From Earliella scabrosa (Eukaryota > Basidiomycota > Agaricomycetes > Polyporales > Polyporaceae): a stretch of 64,000 nt of DNA. Position numbers and translations under genes: made by a program. The notes under the pieces are model-generated. The model saw only the letters and a program-made list of their open reading frames with translations. It was not told the origin of the DNA and did not search any database. Shown here in pieces: positions 11,701 to 21,732 of the stretch. The DNA lies in NCBI GenBank assembly GCA_022605405.1, contig JABYQQ010000008.1, positions 744,001 to 808,000 of the forward strand. The letters are read 5' to 3'. The first letter of the stretch is position 1. Each line of letters begins with the position of its first letter.

Positions 11701-13210
11701 CGAGTTAAGAGGACTGATGCGGGCAGGATTAGCTTCGCGCACTCCATTCATAGATGGGGTGAACTCACGTCCTATCTGTCCAGTGTATTTCCGGAAGTGC
11801 CTCTGGAGTGTCTGGCCAGTCGATCGGTTTTCCCTCGAAGCCGTTGAACGGCAGCATTGCGTCCTCTTCTGCCGCCGAAAGGAGGTGAATGGCGCCATCT
11901 GAGTCGCCAAAGGCCATATATGCGGCCGTTGGAGACACCGCGACAGACGTGATGAACGACGGCGTATCGAGCTAAAAGACAAGACATGAGCCGTGGGACG
12001 CGGACGTGGGACGCGGACGTGTAACAATCTACAGACCTGGTAGAACTCGTTCGCGTTGGGGTTCGTCGTGTCCACGATCTGCACGAGGCCTTGGTTCGAG
12101 GTGATTGCAAGTGTTGACGGACGGTTCGCGAACCTGGTAATAAACGCAGGGCCAGTGGAGAACGGTATAGGCGGGAGGGCCTTGAGGTTACGGAGGTCGT
12201 AGATCTTGACCAGCGGATCGGGGAAGGGACGTCCTTGTCTGATGCTACTCAGCTCGGGCGTTCAACGAGCCCACCAGAGGTATAACCCTATGTAACTACC
12301 GGTTATATCTTTGTCACATCGCGCTGAAGAGCCAAACGTTAATGCCATGTGTGGCGCAACGTACTGAAACTATTCAAGATGCTCAGTGTTGTTGCATCAC
12401 ATCCTGGATAAATATATCCAGGATGTGATGCCCCAGTAAAGAGCTATATATCTCGAGCACGATGGACTTCGGACAATAACCGGGTTACATGGCGCGTTCT
12501 CCGGTGAATATAAACTAGACACCGTACCGCATCCCAAGACCGATCGTGTACAGCAACGTCGAGCTAGTCTCGATGCCTTGAATGCCGCTCATGTGCGCCT
12601 TGACGGGATTCGACCCGTACGAACGGGTGGTGGCATCTCGCGGGTCATGGAGCCTGATCCAACCGTCCGCATCTCCGGAAACAAAGTACGACTGCGACGG
12701 GGTAAAGTGCAGGTGTGTAAGGATGGACGGCACTTGTGATCGCCGTAGCACAGAGCCGGTCTGGGTGTTCAACAGAACGAGCTCCGGGGATGCGGTTGAG
12801 ACCGCGATGGTGGACGCATTCGACGGTTTGTTGGAAAATGTGGTGATTTGATTGCCTGGCCTGAGGACGAGCTCAAGCCGCGTACTCTACTCGACAGGGA
12901 ACAGGACGTCTCACTTGATGTACCACGCATTCACGCCACCCTTCCCCCACGCTCCTATGCCCTCTCCCGTTACCCCGCAGGCGATGACATTCGAGTCTGT
13001 CGCGAGTATCTTCTTCACCGCAAAGTGGCCTCCGACGGGGTAGTGCACACTGCGGAGACCACGGGGCGTGTTGTTTGCGCATACATGGCCTGAATTCGTG
13101 CCGGACCAGAGGATGTCGGAGACCGGGTCGAAGGAGAGTGCGGTGATTGGTTGCGGTAACACATCCCTCTGGTAGACAAGCGAGGGTATCTGGTGGTACG
13201 TCGTCGACAT
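8782..13210 (-). CDS. PAN2: PAN2, catalytic subunit of the PAN2-PAN3 poly(A) deadenylase
   Basis: With PAN3, PAN2 trims mRNA poly(A) tails bound by Pab1 in the cytoplasm. The first exons (13210-12915, 12860-12528, then from 12238) encode the N-terminal WD40 domain, with [15 protein letters not shown] and [16 protein letters not shown]. Next comes the linker, then the inactive ubiquitin-hydrolase-like domain ([30 protein letters not shown]). The DEDD exonuclease has all four acidic positions: AIDAEFV (D and E), [10 protein letters not shown] (D) and THDSIEDA (H and D). The protein ends in a Gln/Gly/Asn-rich tail (GGFLQQQQ to QQNWRNR). Most introns are about 50-60 bp. The one at 12239-12527 is 289 bp and contains a perfect inverted repeat. 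The start at 13210 gives an N-terminus typical of fungal Pan2. It is divergent from the ureohydrolase gene. Confidence 0.94.
12394..12431. repeat. Perfect 17 bp inverted repeat inside a PAN2 intron
   Basis: Arms 12394-12410 (gcatcacatcctggata) and 12415-12431 are exact reverse complements separated by four bases. They lie in the 289 bp intron of PAN2, about five times the usual intron size here. The extra length and palindrome suggest a small insertion, possibly a remnant mobile element, but no second copy is known to me. Confidence 0.8.
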
Positions 13211-14142
13211 TCAACCAGCATTCAATCAAGCATGCGCCGCCAGCAGCAAGAAGTGGAGGTCGTCGAGAAGAACGTTGACGAAGAGTGCAAGCCCGACGGG
13301 CGTCAAGATTTCGATTGTCCTTTGACCTACGTACGCGTACTACCTTAACTAGTAGAACCTTGCCCCATTGAACTTGTTCGCAGTGGGCAACAACACACGC
13401 CAGGCTTGTCCCATGCCAAGTGAGTGCGAGTGAAGCAACACTCACACGTTGTTTGCTTACGACTTGCTGTGTTCCTAGCACATAGTCTACCGATAATGCG
13501 GCTCAGTACAATTGAATATCGTCTTGCTGAGGGACAAGGACGCGATATATGTTCAAGACGGTTGTTGGCTGTTGCCGCATGCACAACTCAGAGCTTAAGT
13601 TTCTGACATTGCGGACATGTTCATCCTGCAGCGCCGACGTGCAGGGACATCCGGAACACCGCAGGTGAGGAACCGATGAGGAATAGATGATATTCCGGGA
13701 TCAGGCTGACTGGTTGCTGACAGAAAACATATGCGGCCCGAGCACATTCGATCACAAACATTGTGCATATCGCCTTGAGCTTAGCCCTCCTGAGGGCCGT
13801 ATCAACGCAATGCACGAACATATCGTCCGCAATAGAGATCGGTGGCAACCTCCGCCAGTCCCGTCCTCGTTCCCAGGCGCCCGGCTATCGTGCGTCTGAC
13901 AAACCGCAGTGTGCTAGCGGCCCTTATCGCACGCCCTGGCGAACACTCAGGCCGGTGAGGTCCCCGCGACCATCCTTTTCCCCGCACTGCGGCTGTGCTG
14001 GGAGATAACTGTCTATGTCTGTTATCTCTCGGCAGCGCGCGCACCTCACGAGCACGATCACATATATATCGCACGAACAGCGTGCGCGAGAGGTAGCCTC
14101 GAGAGCAGTCTCGTCTACTCGTTGCGCCGTCCAACACTCGCC
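13211..14142. other. Divergent promoter region, PAN2 / ureohydrolase
   Basis: The 932 bp between two divergently transcribed genes contain no recognised gene. An inverted pair of GATA-type sites near the ureohydrolase start is listed separately. Confidence 0.4.
14003..14027. promoter_or_regulatory. Inverted pair of AGATAA (GATA-factor) sites
   Basis: AGATAA at 14003-14008 and TTATCT at 14022-14027 lie in inverted orientation (gagataac and gttatctc), 116-140 bp upstream of the ureohydrolase ATG. Fungal GATA factors of the AreA/NIT2 type bind HGATAR pairs and activate nitrogen-scavenging genes when preferred nitrogen is scarce. The sites are seen in the sequence. The regulatory role is inferred. 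Confidence 0.5.
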
Positions 14143-15960
14143 ATGGTCTTCTCGCCTCGTCTCAGCGCCGCTGCCTTCGTCGTCGGCCAGGCCGCTCAGG
14201 TCCTCGGCGGGATCCAGTATCCCATGGGAGTCGTCAACTCGGAGAACGCGCAGTCGCTGAACTTCACCGAGATCTTCGCTGCGTACGGTGGCGACATGTC
14301 GAATGAGGCGTGGGCACGGACAGCCTGGAACGGTCTGACTACCTTCGCCAAGTCGGCTCCTCTCAGGTGCTTTGGCGTCGATGCGGACACTGGCTATGAT
14401 GTTGCGGTCATTGGTGCGCCGTTTGATACTGCCACCAGCTTCCGTCCAGGGTGAGCCGCGCGCAGTTTCTCGATCTGGGTTTTGTGTGCTCACCTTCATG
14501 CAGTGCCCGTTTCGGTCCCAACGGAATCCGCAAGGGTTCGCGCCGACTCGGTATCAGCAGGATCAACGTGCCCGCAGATATCCGTATATCGGACCACCTT
14601 GATGTCGTTGACTGTGGTGACGTTCGTGAGTACTTGAATCCATGATATTCGCGCTCTCCGCCAATCATCGTCTCTGGTAGCCATGGTCCTCACCGACAAC
14701 AAGGTCGCGCTCCGTCAGCTCGAGCTCGCAAACGCAGCACTGCTGTCTGGTACGAGCTTGCGCACATACTCTGGAAAGAGTATCGCGAAGGATGGCAAGT
14801 TCCACCCTCGCATCTTGACTCTTGTACGTCCCATCCCGCCTGATCGTAAGGTACTCTCGCTGACATCGACGTAGGGCGGTGACCACACTATCACTCTACC
14901 ATTATTGCGCGGCGTCGCGAGCGTGTATGGTCCTGTCAGTGTGATCCACTTCGACAGCCACCTTGGTAGGTCCGCATGAGCAGTCCACACGTCAGTGCGC
15001 TCACCATGCATGGCTACAGACACGTGGAAGCCAAAGCCGATGCCCGTACGTCCCCTCATAACCCTCTGGTCTCCGCTCGAGGCTGATAATTGCCCCCGAT
15101 AGAACGGTCCCTGGCTCCCTGGAGAGGAGATCCCCGTCAGCCACGGTAGCTACTTCTGGTATGCGCACAAAGAGGGCCTGCTCGCGCCCAACAACGCCAA
15201 CATCGTGAGTCATCACCTTTTCCGAGCCCTCCTGGCTCTCACGTCCGTCATAGCACGTCGGCATCCGCGGGGCTATCAACAGCTGGCAGGACTACGACGA
15301 CGACTACGAGTTCGGCTGGGTCATCTCGCACGCCTGGGACGCGGAGGACATGGGCTGGCAAGGCATCGTGAAGAAGATCCGGGACACCGTTGGCGACAAC
15401 CCGGTCTACAGTGCGCATAATTTGCCCTGTCAGCTCTTACACCGTACTGACTTAGTTGCCTCCTTACAGTCACCCTCGACATTGACGTCATTGACCCTGG
15501 CATGGCCCCTGCGTACGTACCACCTCTCTCGGCTTCCTCGCATATCTTTCCAACTGACTTGCTTGACGTACAGAACGGGAACGTGAGTGATGCATCGAGT
15601 CATAGGTTCTGTTCCTTGCTAACCCGTATCCAGCCCCGAGATCGGCGGTATCACCACAAGGGTCAGTTCACGCCTTCTCCGCACATCTTCCGCTCCTGCT
15701 AACCCTGCCCTCCCGCCGTCCCCCACCCACAGGAGATCAAGAAGATCCTCCAGGGCCTTGCAGGCTTGAAGATCGTTGGCGCCGACATTGTCGAGGTCGC
15801 GCCCGACTACGACACACAAGGTACGAGCTTTTGGCTATTCTCCAGCTACATGATAGGTCGACTGACACGGCCGACACCAGACGAGATCACCTCGATCGCT
15901 GCGGCCAACATTGGATGGGAGATTCTCGGTCTGATGGCGAAGACGCCGCTCGTCGAGTGA
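14143..15960 (+). CDS. Agmatinase/ureohydrolase family protein with signal peptide
   Basis: Ureohydrolases use a two-manganese centre to split guanidino compounds into urea and an amine. Agmatine or guanidinobutyrate are the likely substrates. The protein is split by many short introns. The first exon is 14143-14450, and a 9 bp exon lies at 15574-15582. The start is hydrophobic ([16 protein letters not shown]), a likely signal peptide, as in several fungal agmatinase-like proteins. Metal and active-site motifs appear in order: [31 protein letters not shown] and [11 protein letters not shown]. The C-terminal VEVAPDYD is also family-typical. DSHLD has Ser where many members have Ala (DAHxD), and all metal ligands are kept. 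The upstream AGATAA pair would fit nitrogen control. Substrate and secretion remain unproven. Confidence 0.88.
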
Positions 15961-16368
15961 ACCTGCATGCATGTATGGGCAGGGTGTAGAGCGCGTATAG
16001 AACTCGGTATACTAGGATGGGACTCGTGTATTGTATATAGTGTAATGAGAGTGGCCGCACGACATCTAGCAAGACCCTCGCGTGGTTGTTGCCGGTCTGC
16101 ACGATCATTAGCTACCAGGGGGTGGACCGCCTGAAGGTCAGTATGTGCATCCTGTACAAGTGGGCGTCTCTGCGTCCTTGCATCAGGCGCATGTGCACGA
16201 GAACGCGAAACATCGCGACAAGCTGCAGCAATGGATACGGGTCTATTCGCTCAAGAGTATGTCGCGCTATCGTACACATCGTATGAGTACACGTGAGATA
16301 CTACTACACAGTGCTCCACTCGCGAGCAGGTCAACAACAAAGTCCGAGTTAACAAAGTCCAAATTGAG
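15961..16368. other. Intergenic, 3' flank of ureohydrolase
   Basis: No gene is recognised between the ureohydrolase stop and the inverted-repeat element. Confidence 0.4.
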
Positions 16369-17022
16369 GCCGATATGCCGTTCAAACTGCACATAAAATA
16401 CTTATCAATCCCACGCGGCATTTTTAATCCCCCCACGGGGTTTTTAATCCCACGGACAAGTCTAGACGCCCGAACGTAACAGCCAAGTCATCAAGCGCCT
16501 GCGGGCGCTTCGGGGTCGCTCCAACGTCTTCAAGCTGGAACGGCATTCCATGTAAGACATGTCCTTGTGTACACAATGAAGGACAGATGCTTGCCTTTGA
16601 CGGTCAAATGTTCGCCCAGGGCGAAGTTCTGAGGATCATGAACTAAGTAAGTAAGTACTATTAGTAAGCAATGATTACTAGGTACTAGTACTTACTTACG
16701 CTGTACTAAGCACTTCTACTTCTATTCAGGCAAAACGGCCATAGGCTCTCCTGCTATTTCTAGGGTCTCTAAGTGACTTCTCAATGCACTTTCTGTCTTG
16801 TTTTGGGCTGAAGAAATGCTTGCACCAAGTGGCAAGACCAAGACAGTCACAGGTTTACTTATGTCGACCCAGTCCGGCAATCGCCGGATTAGCGCTCAAC
16901 CCTCGGTAACCGACAATTTAGGCGTCTAGACTTGTTCGTGGGATTACAAACCCCGTGGGATGGTCAAAATGCCGCGTGGGATTGATAAGTATTTTTTGTG
17001 CACTTTGAACGGTATAGGCCGA
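16369..17022. mobile_element. Non-autonomous terminal-inverted-repeat element (MITE-like)
   Basis: The ends are imperfect inverted repeats of about 100 bp: 16369-16470 matches the reverse complement of 16921-17022. The alignment includes an exact core, cttatcaatcccacgcggca, and both inner edges end in tctagacgcc. The element is about 654 bp, AT-richer than its flanks, and has no transposase or other coding potential. It also carries an inner 13 bp palindrome (16648-16660 with 16686-16698). I could not fix a target-site duplication, so the outer limits are uncertain by a few bases. It sits in the gap before the tail of the first F-box gene. Confidence 0.8.
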
Positions 17023-17098
17023 CAGCAAATCCTCGAACCCCCTCCCTCTCTGGGAAGTCAACCAACACACGCCGGCAAGTAGCGGCGACAACCCCAGC

Positions 17099-18562
17099 CT
17101 AGATGCGAACCACTACCTCGACATCCTTCGCGCGCAGATCCTCCACGCACGCGTCCGACAGGACACCCGCAACGGTCTCCAACCGCCTGACGGCACACTC
17201 CGCGCGCCGGCGCTCGTCGCAGAACCATTTGACGTCGGTCGAGAGCCGGCACGGCGGGGCGACGTCGAGCAGCGCCAGCGTCTCCAGGCGCGGGCACAAT
17301 AGGGCGCAATCGACGTCCCGGGCCTGAGGGGTGCGGAGCGCAGTCAATACCGGGCGCACGCTGTTGCTCGCGAACCCGACGAGACGGAGGGTGCGAAGGC
17401 GCGCAAAGTCCTGCAGGAGCAGGCGCGGGTCCGCGGAAGTGAAGTCCGCGCCAGGCGGGAGGGCGAGGGCGAGGGTCTCGACGTCCGAGACGTTCATGGA
17501 GCTCGCGATGCTAGTTGCAGCCAAGCCGGGGTTGGAGACCTTGACGGTCAACGTGAGGACGGGGACGTCGGGTAGGACAGCGCTGTGTGCGGTCAGGACG
17601 ACGGTCCCGGCCTCCAGTTGGACAAACTCGACTTCACTGAGCGTCGAGAGGCCGGGGAGGTGGGTGCAATCTGCGGGCAATACGGGGTAGTGGGATGGCT
17701 GCTCAGACGTCTCCGAGGTCGCGAGGACGAAACGGGTCGTCTTGGGGAGGACGAGATGCCGGAGCAGGTCTGCAATCTGGAGAGGGGGGAGGCCTTCCAC
17801 GTGGAAGGTGGCGAGTTTGGGGAGGTGAACCAGCGCCGCGTCGGATGGAGACATAGAGGAGCTGCGCAACGTAGAGGAGTGCATCCGGAACGACTCGAGA
17901 TCGGGGCATTGGCGCAAGATTTGTAGTAGCTGCTTCATGGAGGTGGTTGGAACGCATGGGACTCTGAGGTCGAGGACGGAGAGGTTCCGGTAGATCGACG
18001 CGCTCCATGGGATGCACACTGGACGCATGTGGAGCGTTTGGAGGGAAGGTAGGGGAGAGCTCCGTGTTTCCTCTTCATGCTGAAGCTCGAACGCGTAGAA
18101 ATCCTGATGCAGCGAGAGCATGATGGCTGCATCTGCTGCAGACAGGTCCGGTCCAACTAGACGAAACGAAACTAGTTGGGGCGCGTTGAAGTGCGTGAAG
18201 CGGGTGAGATAGCGCGCGGCCGAGGCAGCGTCCGGTACATCAATACGGAGTGTACGCAGGCACGAGCGGTAGTGCTGTAGAAGCTGAACGATCTCTGATA
18301 GATCACACAAGCTTCCGACATGGACGTCGAGCGGTACGCCCTTGGATCGCTCGAAGAACGCGCGCGCCTTGGGGACGCTCGTCGCGGAAACGTATGCCCA
18401 TAGGGTTGCGTCAGAGAACGCGGCGAATCGCCAGAAGCGGCAGACGTTCGACGCGGCAACGAGGTCAGCTTCAAAAGCTCGTGTCCATACGAGGTAAGAG
18501 AAGACTTCGGTGAGCAGCTCGACGGGGAGCTTGGGGGTAGTAGTCGCGTCGGACATGTGCAT
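17099..18562 (-). CDS. F-box protein with leucine-rich C-terminal region (paralogue 1)
   Basis: F-box proteins normally link Skp1-Cullin1 ubiquitin ligases to substrates. This single-exon gene encodes 487 residues from the ATG at 18562. A second ATG at 18556 is also possible, and the open frame further upstream has no ATG. The F-box is at the N-terminus (LPVELLTEVFSYLVW, then VCRFWR and ATLWAYVS). The rest is an irregular leucine-rich, RNI-like region (LSVLDLRVP, QILRQCPDLESFRMH). It is clearly related to the gene at 19947-21732: both share LLTEVFxYLVWTR and the HLPxL region, in the same orientation, which points to tandem duplication. The MITE-like element lies just beyond its stop. The substrate is unknown. 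Confidence 0.85.
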   Translation of the reverse strand: MHMSDATTTPKLPVELLTEVFSYLVWTRAFEADLVAASNVCRFWRFAAFSDATLWAYVSATSVPKARAFFERSKGVPLDVHVGSLCDLSEIVQLLQHYRSCLRTLRIDVPDAASAARYLTRFTHFNAPQLVSFRLVGPDLSAADAAIMLSLHQDFYAFELQHEEETRSSPLPSLQTLHMRPVCIPWSASIYRNLSVLDLRVPCVPTTSMKQLLQILRQCPDLESFRMHSSTLRSSSMSPSDAALVHLPKLATFHVEGLPPLQIADLLRHLVLPKTTRFVLATSETSEQPSHYPVLPADCTHLPGLSTLSEVEFVQLEAGTVVLTAHSAVLPDVPVLTLTVKVSNPGLAATSIASSMNVSDVETLALALPPGADFTSADPRLLLQDFARLRTLRLVGFASNSVRPVLTALRTPQARDVDCALLCPRLETLALLDVAPPCRLSTDVKWFCDERRRAECAVRRLETVAGVLSDACVEDLRAKDVEVVVRI

Positions 18563-19946
18563 TGTTTGCCAGACACCGAGGAACGAATTCGGAGGGGGCA
18601 ATCAGTGGGTGGTAACAGCGCTGAGAGGCGTACCTTATCATTGCAAGAGGACAGCGGGCGTTATGTATCTGCGCACCTCCACTAGTTCGCCCCCACGTAC
18701 GTCACGCCATCATGAGACTGGCGGCCCCACCCTAGTCCACTCCGCACAGCATTGTCTCAGAGCTGCGTTGGGCTGGGAGCGGCTGGAAGAGAGGCTAGAT
18801 CTAGGCTGGATGCCAACAAAGGCCTGGCGTTTGATGTACAGGTCGCACCCTTGGCCACAACAGATTACGTGGTATGACTGGCGACTGGGAGAGAACAAGG
18901 TCAAGATGAGCCGAGGGTCGCGAGTCAAGGATGAGATGTTGGGAACAGTTGGGTGTTAGAAGTACTAGTGCGCTTACAGAAGAGACTAGACGAATCTAGG
19001 GTTCGTGCCTAGGAGGACAGAGGAGGACTCTCACGCACAGAGGCCCTGCAAGCGGATCAAATGGTCCAAACATCGAAGCGCCCGCGCGATGACTATGTCT
19101 TCCAGATATGGCAACGTAGACGCGCGTACCCGAATACACCTTCTGATCGAGCGCCTCCTGTTGCGTACTCGGCAAGGAACGGCTGAGGGCTCGGAAGCTA
19201 GAGTGTACCTTTTTACTCGCTGATGACGGTTCCTTGCGTAGATGATGCGTCGTGAAACAGGTTGGTGAGGGGACCTTGATGTAGGCTAACTTACCTGGCA
19301 TACAAGAAGATTTGCAGCAAGTGAACTTGTTGCTTCAAGACGCCCGCAGCGTCGTATCGACAGTCCGGTTATAGCCTACAAATGCGAGAGATTTCAAACC
19401 AGCGCGACGAGATTGAGAAGACCTCTACGTCGACAAGCGCCACTGACGAGCTCCGACTGTTACATTACGGCAACTCTTACACCGTACACGATTGGCATGG
19501 AATCAGAACTGACCATTTTTGCGTGAAGCCTCTGGGCACAGGCTCTGACCAATCATACGTACATCTAGACGCAACCTTGGCAAGCTCGCACGGGCGAGCA
19601 AGCATTCGTGAAAACACCTGGAAAACACCTAAGCAGCCTAGCGGGATGGATGTGTCTGCTATCTTCTGGTCTGTGGACTCCACTGGCTGACCCCCACTGC
19701 TGCTGACCATCGATTTCACGGTTGGAATCCTGACAACGAAGCAAACCCACTCCATGCCACTAAGCCCGGGTCCAAGGCTCGGCTATGAAAGGCTTCGCAG
19801 CAAGGCACTTTTGAGGCACTCCTGCTGATGTCGTGCGCTGTACTCAGCTGACCAAAAATCCCCCCGCACCGTGATGATGACAGCAATTGGGTCTCTTCAC
19901 TTAGTATACAGCACAACCGGCCATGAATACAATCAAACTCCTACCT
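18563..19946. other. Intergenic region between two F-box paralogues
   Basis: About 1.4 kb. The open frames in it are short, lack recognisable motifs and do not match the neighbouring F-box genes, so I call no gene here. Confidence 0.4.
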
Positions 19947-21732
19947 CTACACCCCAATCTCGATCCCGCCAGCTCGGAGGCCAGACATACAGCGGTCCGA
20001 CAGCGCACCGCAGCCAGCACCCCCGATTCTCCCAATCCCCCGACCCAATTTCCGCCGCTCGTCGCAGAGCCACAGGACATCCGTGGAGACCCGACAAGGC
20101 ATCTCCACCTCCTCTAGCGCAATCTCCGCCAGCGCGGGGCACAACAGTGGTCCGCTCGCCCCAGGCCGCGGCGTCCGCAGCGCGCTGACCGCACACCGCA
20201 GCGAGTTGTTCGAGAGCCCGCTGAGGCGGAGCGAGCGCAGTGCGTGCAGCTCGCCCAGGGCCGCGCACCAGTCCGCCATCGTAAGTTCGACCGTCCTCGC
20301 TCCCACACCCGTAGTCGGCCGGTTCGACTGCAGAGAGAGCGTTACCGCGAGGGCGTGCACGGACGCGACGTCGACGAAGCTCGAGATACTCGCGAGCGCA
20401 TCCGCGACGTCAGCAACACGAAGCGTGAGGACGAGCGTCGGCTCCGAGTCTGCGTCGCGCGCGTCCCCTTCCCCGTGCGCGCACGCGAGCCGGATCGTCT
20501 CCTGGTCGAGCTGGGTGAAAGCGAGTGCGCGGAAGGACGCGAGTGTAGGGAGATGGTGGCAGTTGCCGGGCAGGGCCGGGAAGCGGGTCGGCATGGGCGG
20601 GATTACCTGGGTGGACAGCGTGAAGCGCGTCGTCGGGGGCAGCGTGAGTCGCTCCAGCAGCTCGACCATCTGCGGGAGCGGCGGGCCGTCGAGGTGGAAG
20701 GAAGAGAGGCGCGGGAGGTGGACGCGCCACTCGTCGCCATGGTCCTGCCGCATCTGAACGGGCGAGGGCAGGAGGAGGGAAGTGTGAAGCCGGAATGATT
20801 GTAGGTCCGGGCATCGATGGAGGATACTGAGTAGCTGCCGCATGGTCGGGGGAGGCATTCCAGGTGCTCGGAGGTCGATATGCGAGAGGGTCTGGTAGAT
20901 GGGGGAGTTCCATGTGAAGGCGAAGGGGCATAGGTGTAGCTTCTGTAGGTGCGGCATAGGGGAATCTTCCGAAGTCTTGGAGAGACGTTTAGAAGGTTCG
21001 GACGATCCGGAAGGATTGACGGAGAATTGTGCGATATAGGGGACCAGCGAATTGATCTCTGGTCCCCCGACATGGAGAGTCTCCAACACTGGCACGCGAA
21101 TGCGAGAGAGATGCGTCAAATAGTAGACTGTGGTTGGGCAGTGTCCAGATTCGACACGCAGTGAGCGTAGACGGCCAGCATGGTCTTGGAGGAGCTGCAT
21201 CATACTCCTCGCATCTCCTGTACTGCTGATGCTGACGTCGACGAGAAGCGGATAGGAGCGCTCGAGCGACACTTGAGCTCTCCGCAAGCATGTCGCGGCA
21301 ACATGCGTCCAGAGGGAAGGGTCACCAAGGGCCGCGATGCGCCAGCGCCGACATACTTGGGTCGCAGCGATTAGGTCCGACTGTGCGGGTCGGGTCCAGA
21401 CGAGGTACGTAAAGACCTCAGTCAGCAACTCGATGGGGAAGGCAGCTATGCCCACAACGGCCGCCGCCAAAATCGGTTCGCCGGCTGGCCATGGAGAGCA
21501 GGCACGAACACTTGACAGGGAGCCGTTGCATGATGGTGTAGGAAGACTTTGCTTCTGAAATGGAAGGCTGGTGGTCCGGTCCGCGTACGACGTGCGTTTC
21601 GGGGGAGCCACACAGCAGTGATCGCAGTCGTCGATGTCTATCGCCAAGTCATTTTGGCAGCAAAGGACACTCGCATCAGTCAGATTGAAGACAGCTCTGA
21701 CTTATGATGGAGCGGCACTCACAATCATGCAT
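19947..21732 (-). CDS. F-box protein with leucine-rich C-terminal region (paralogue 2)
   Basis: The main exon 21637-19947 has no early in-frame ATG. A 10 bp first exon at 21732-21723 (ATG CAT GAT T) followed by GTGAGT, with acceptor TAG at 21640-21638, restores frame and gives MHDYIDDCDHCC at the N-terminus, 566 residues in all. This first exon is an inference. The F-box is FPIELLTEVFTYLVW with VCRRWRIAALGDPSLWTH. It is followed by leucine-rich sequence including LSHIDLRAPGMPPPT and LHRCPDLQSFRLH. The protein shares its whole layout with the F-box genes at 17.1 and 27.6 kb. It is probably an SCF-type adaptor of unknown substrate. The N-terminal Cys/His-rich leader (DDCDHCC) is absent from paralogue 1. 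Confidence 0.82.

Noticed and set aside
18563..18601. N-terminal extension of F-box paralogue 1 upstream of 18562
   Set aside because: It begins at a TTG, not an ATG, and contains no conserved sequence.
19382..19690. A 102-codon plus-strand open frame between F-box genes
   Set aside because: It has no motif or splice partner and is flanked by sequence that does not look coding.
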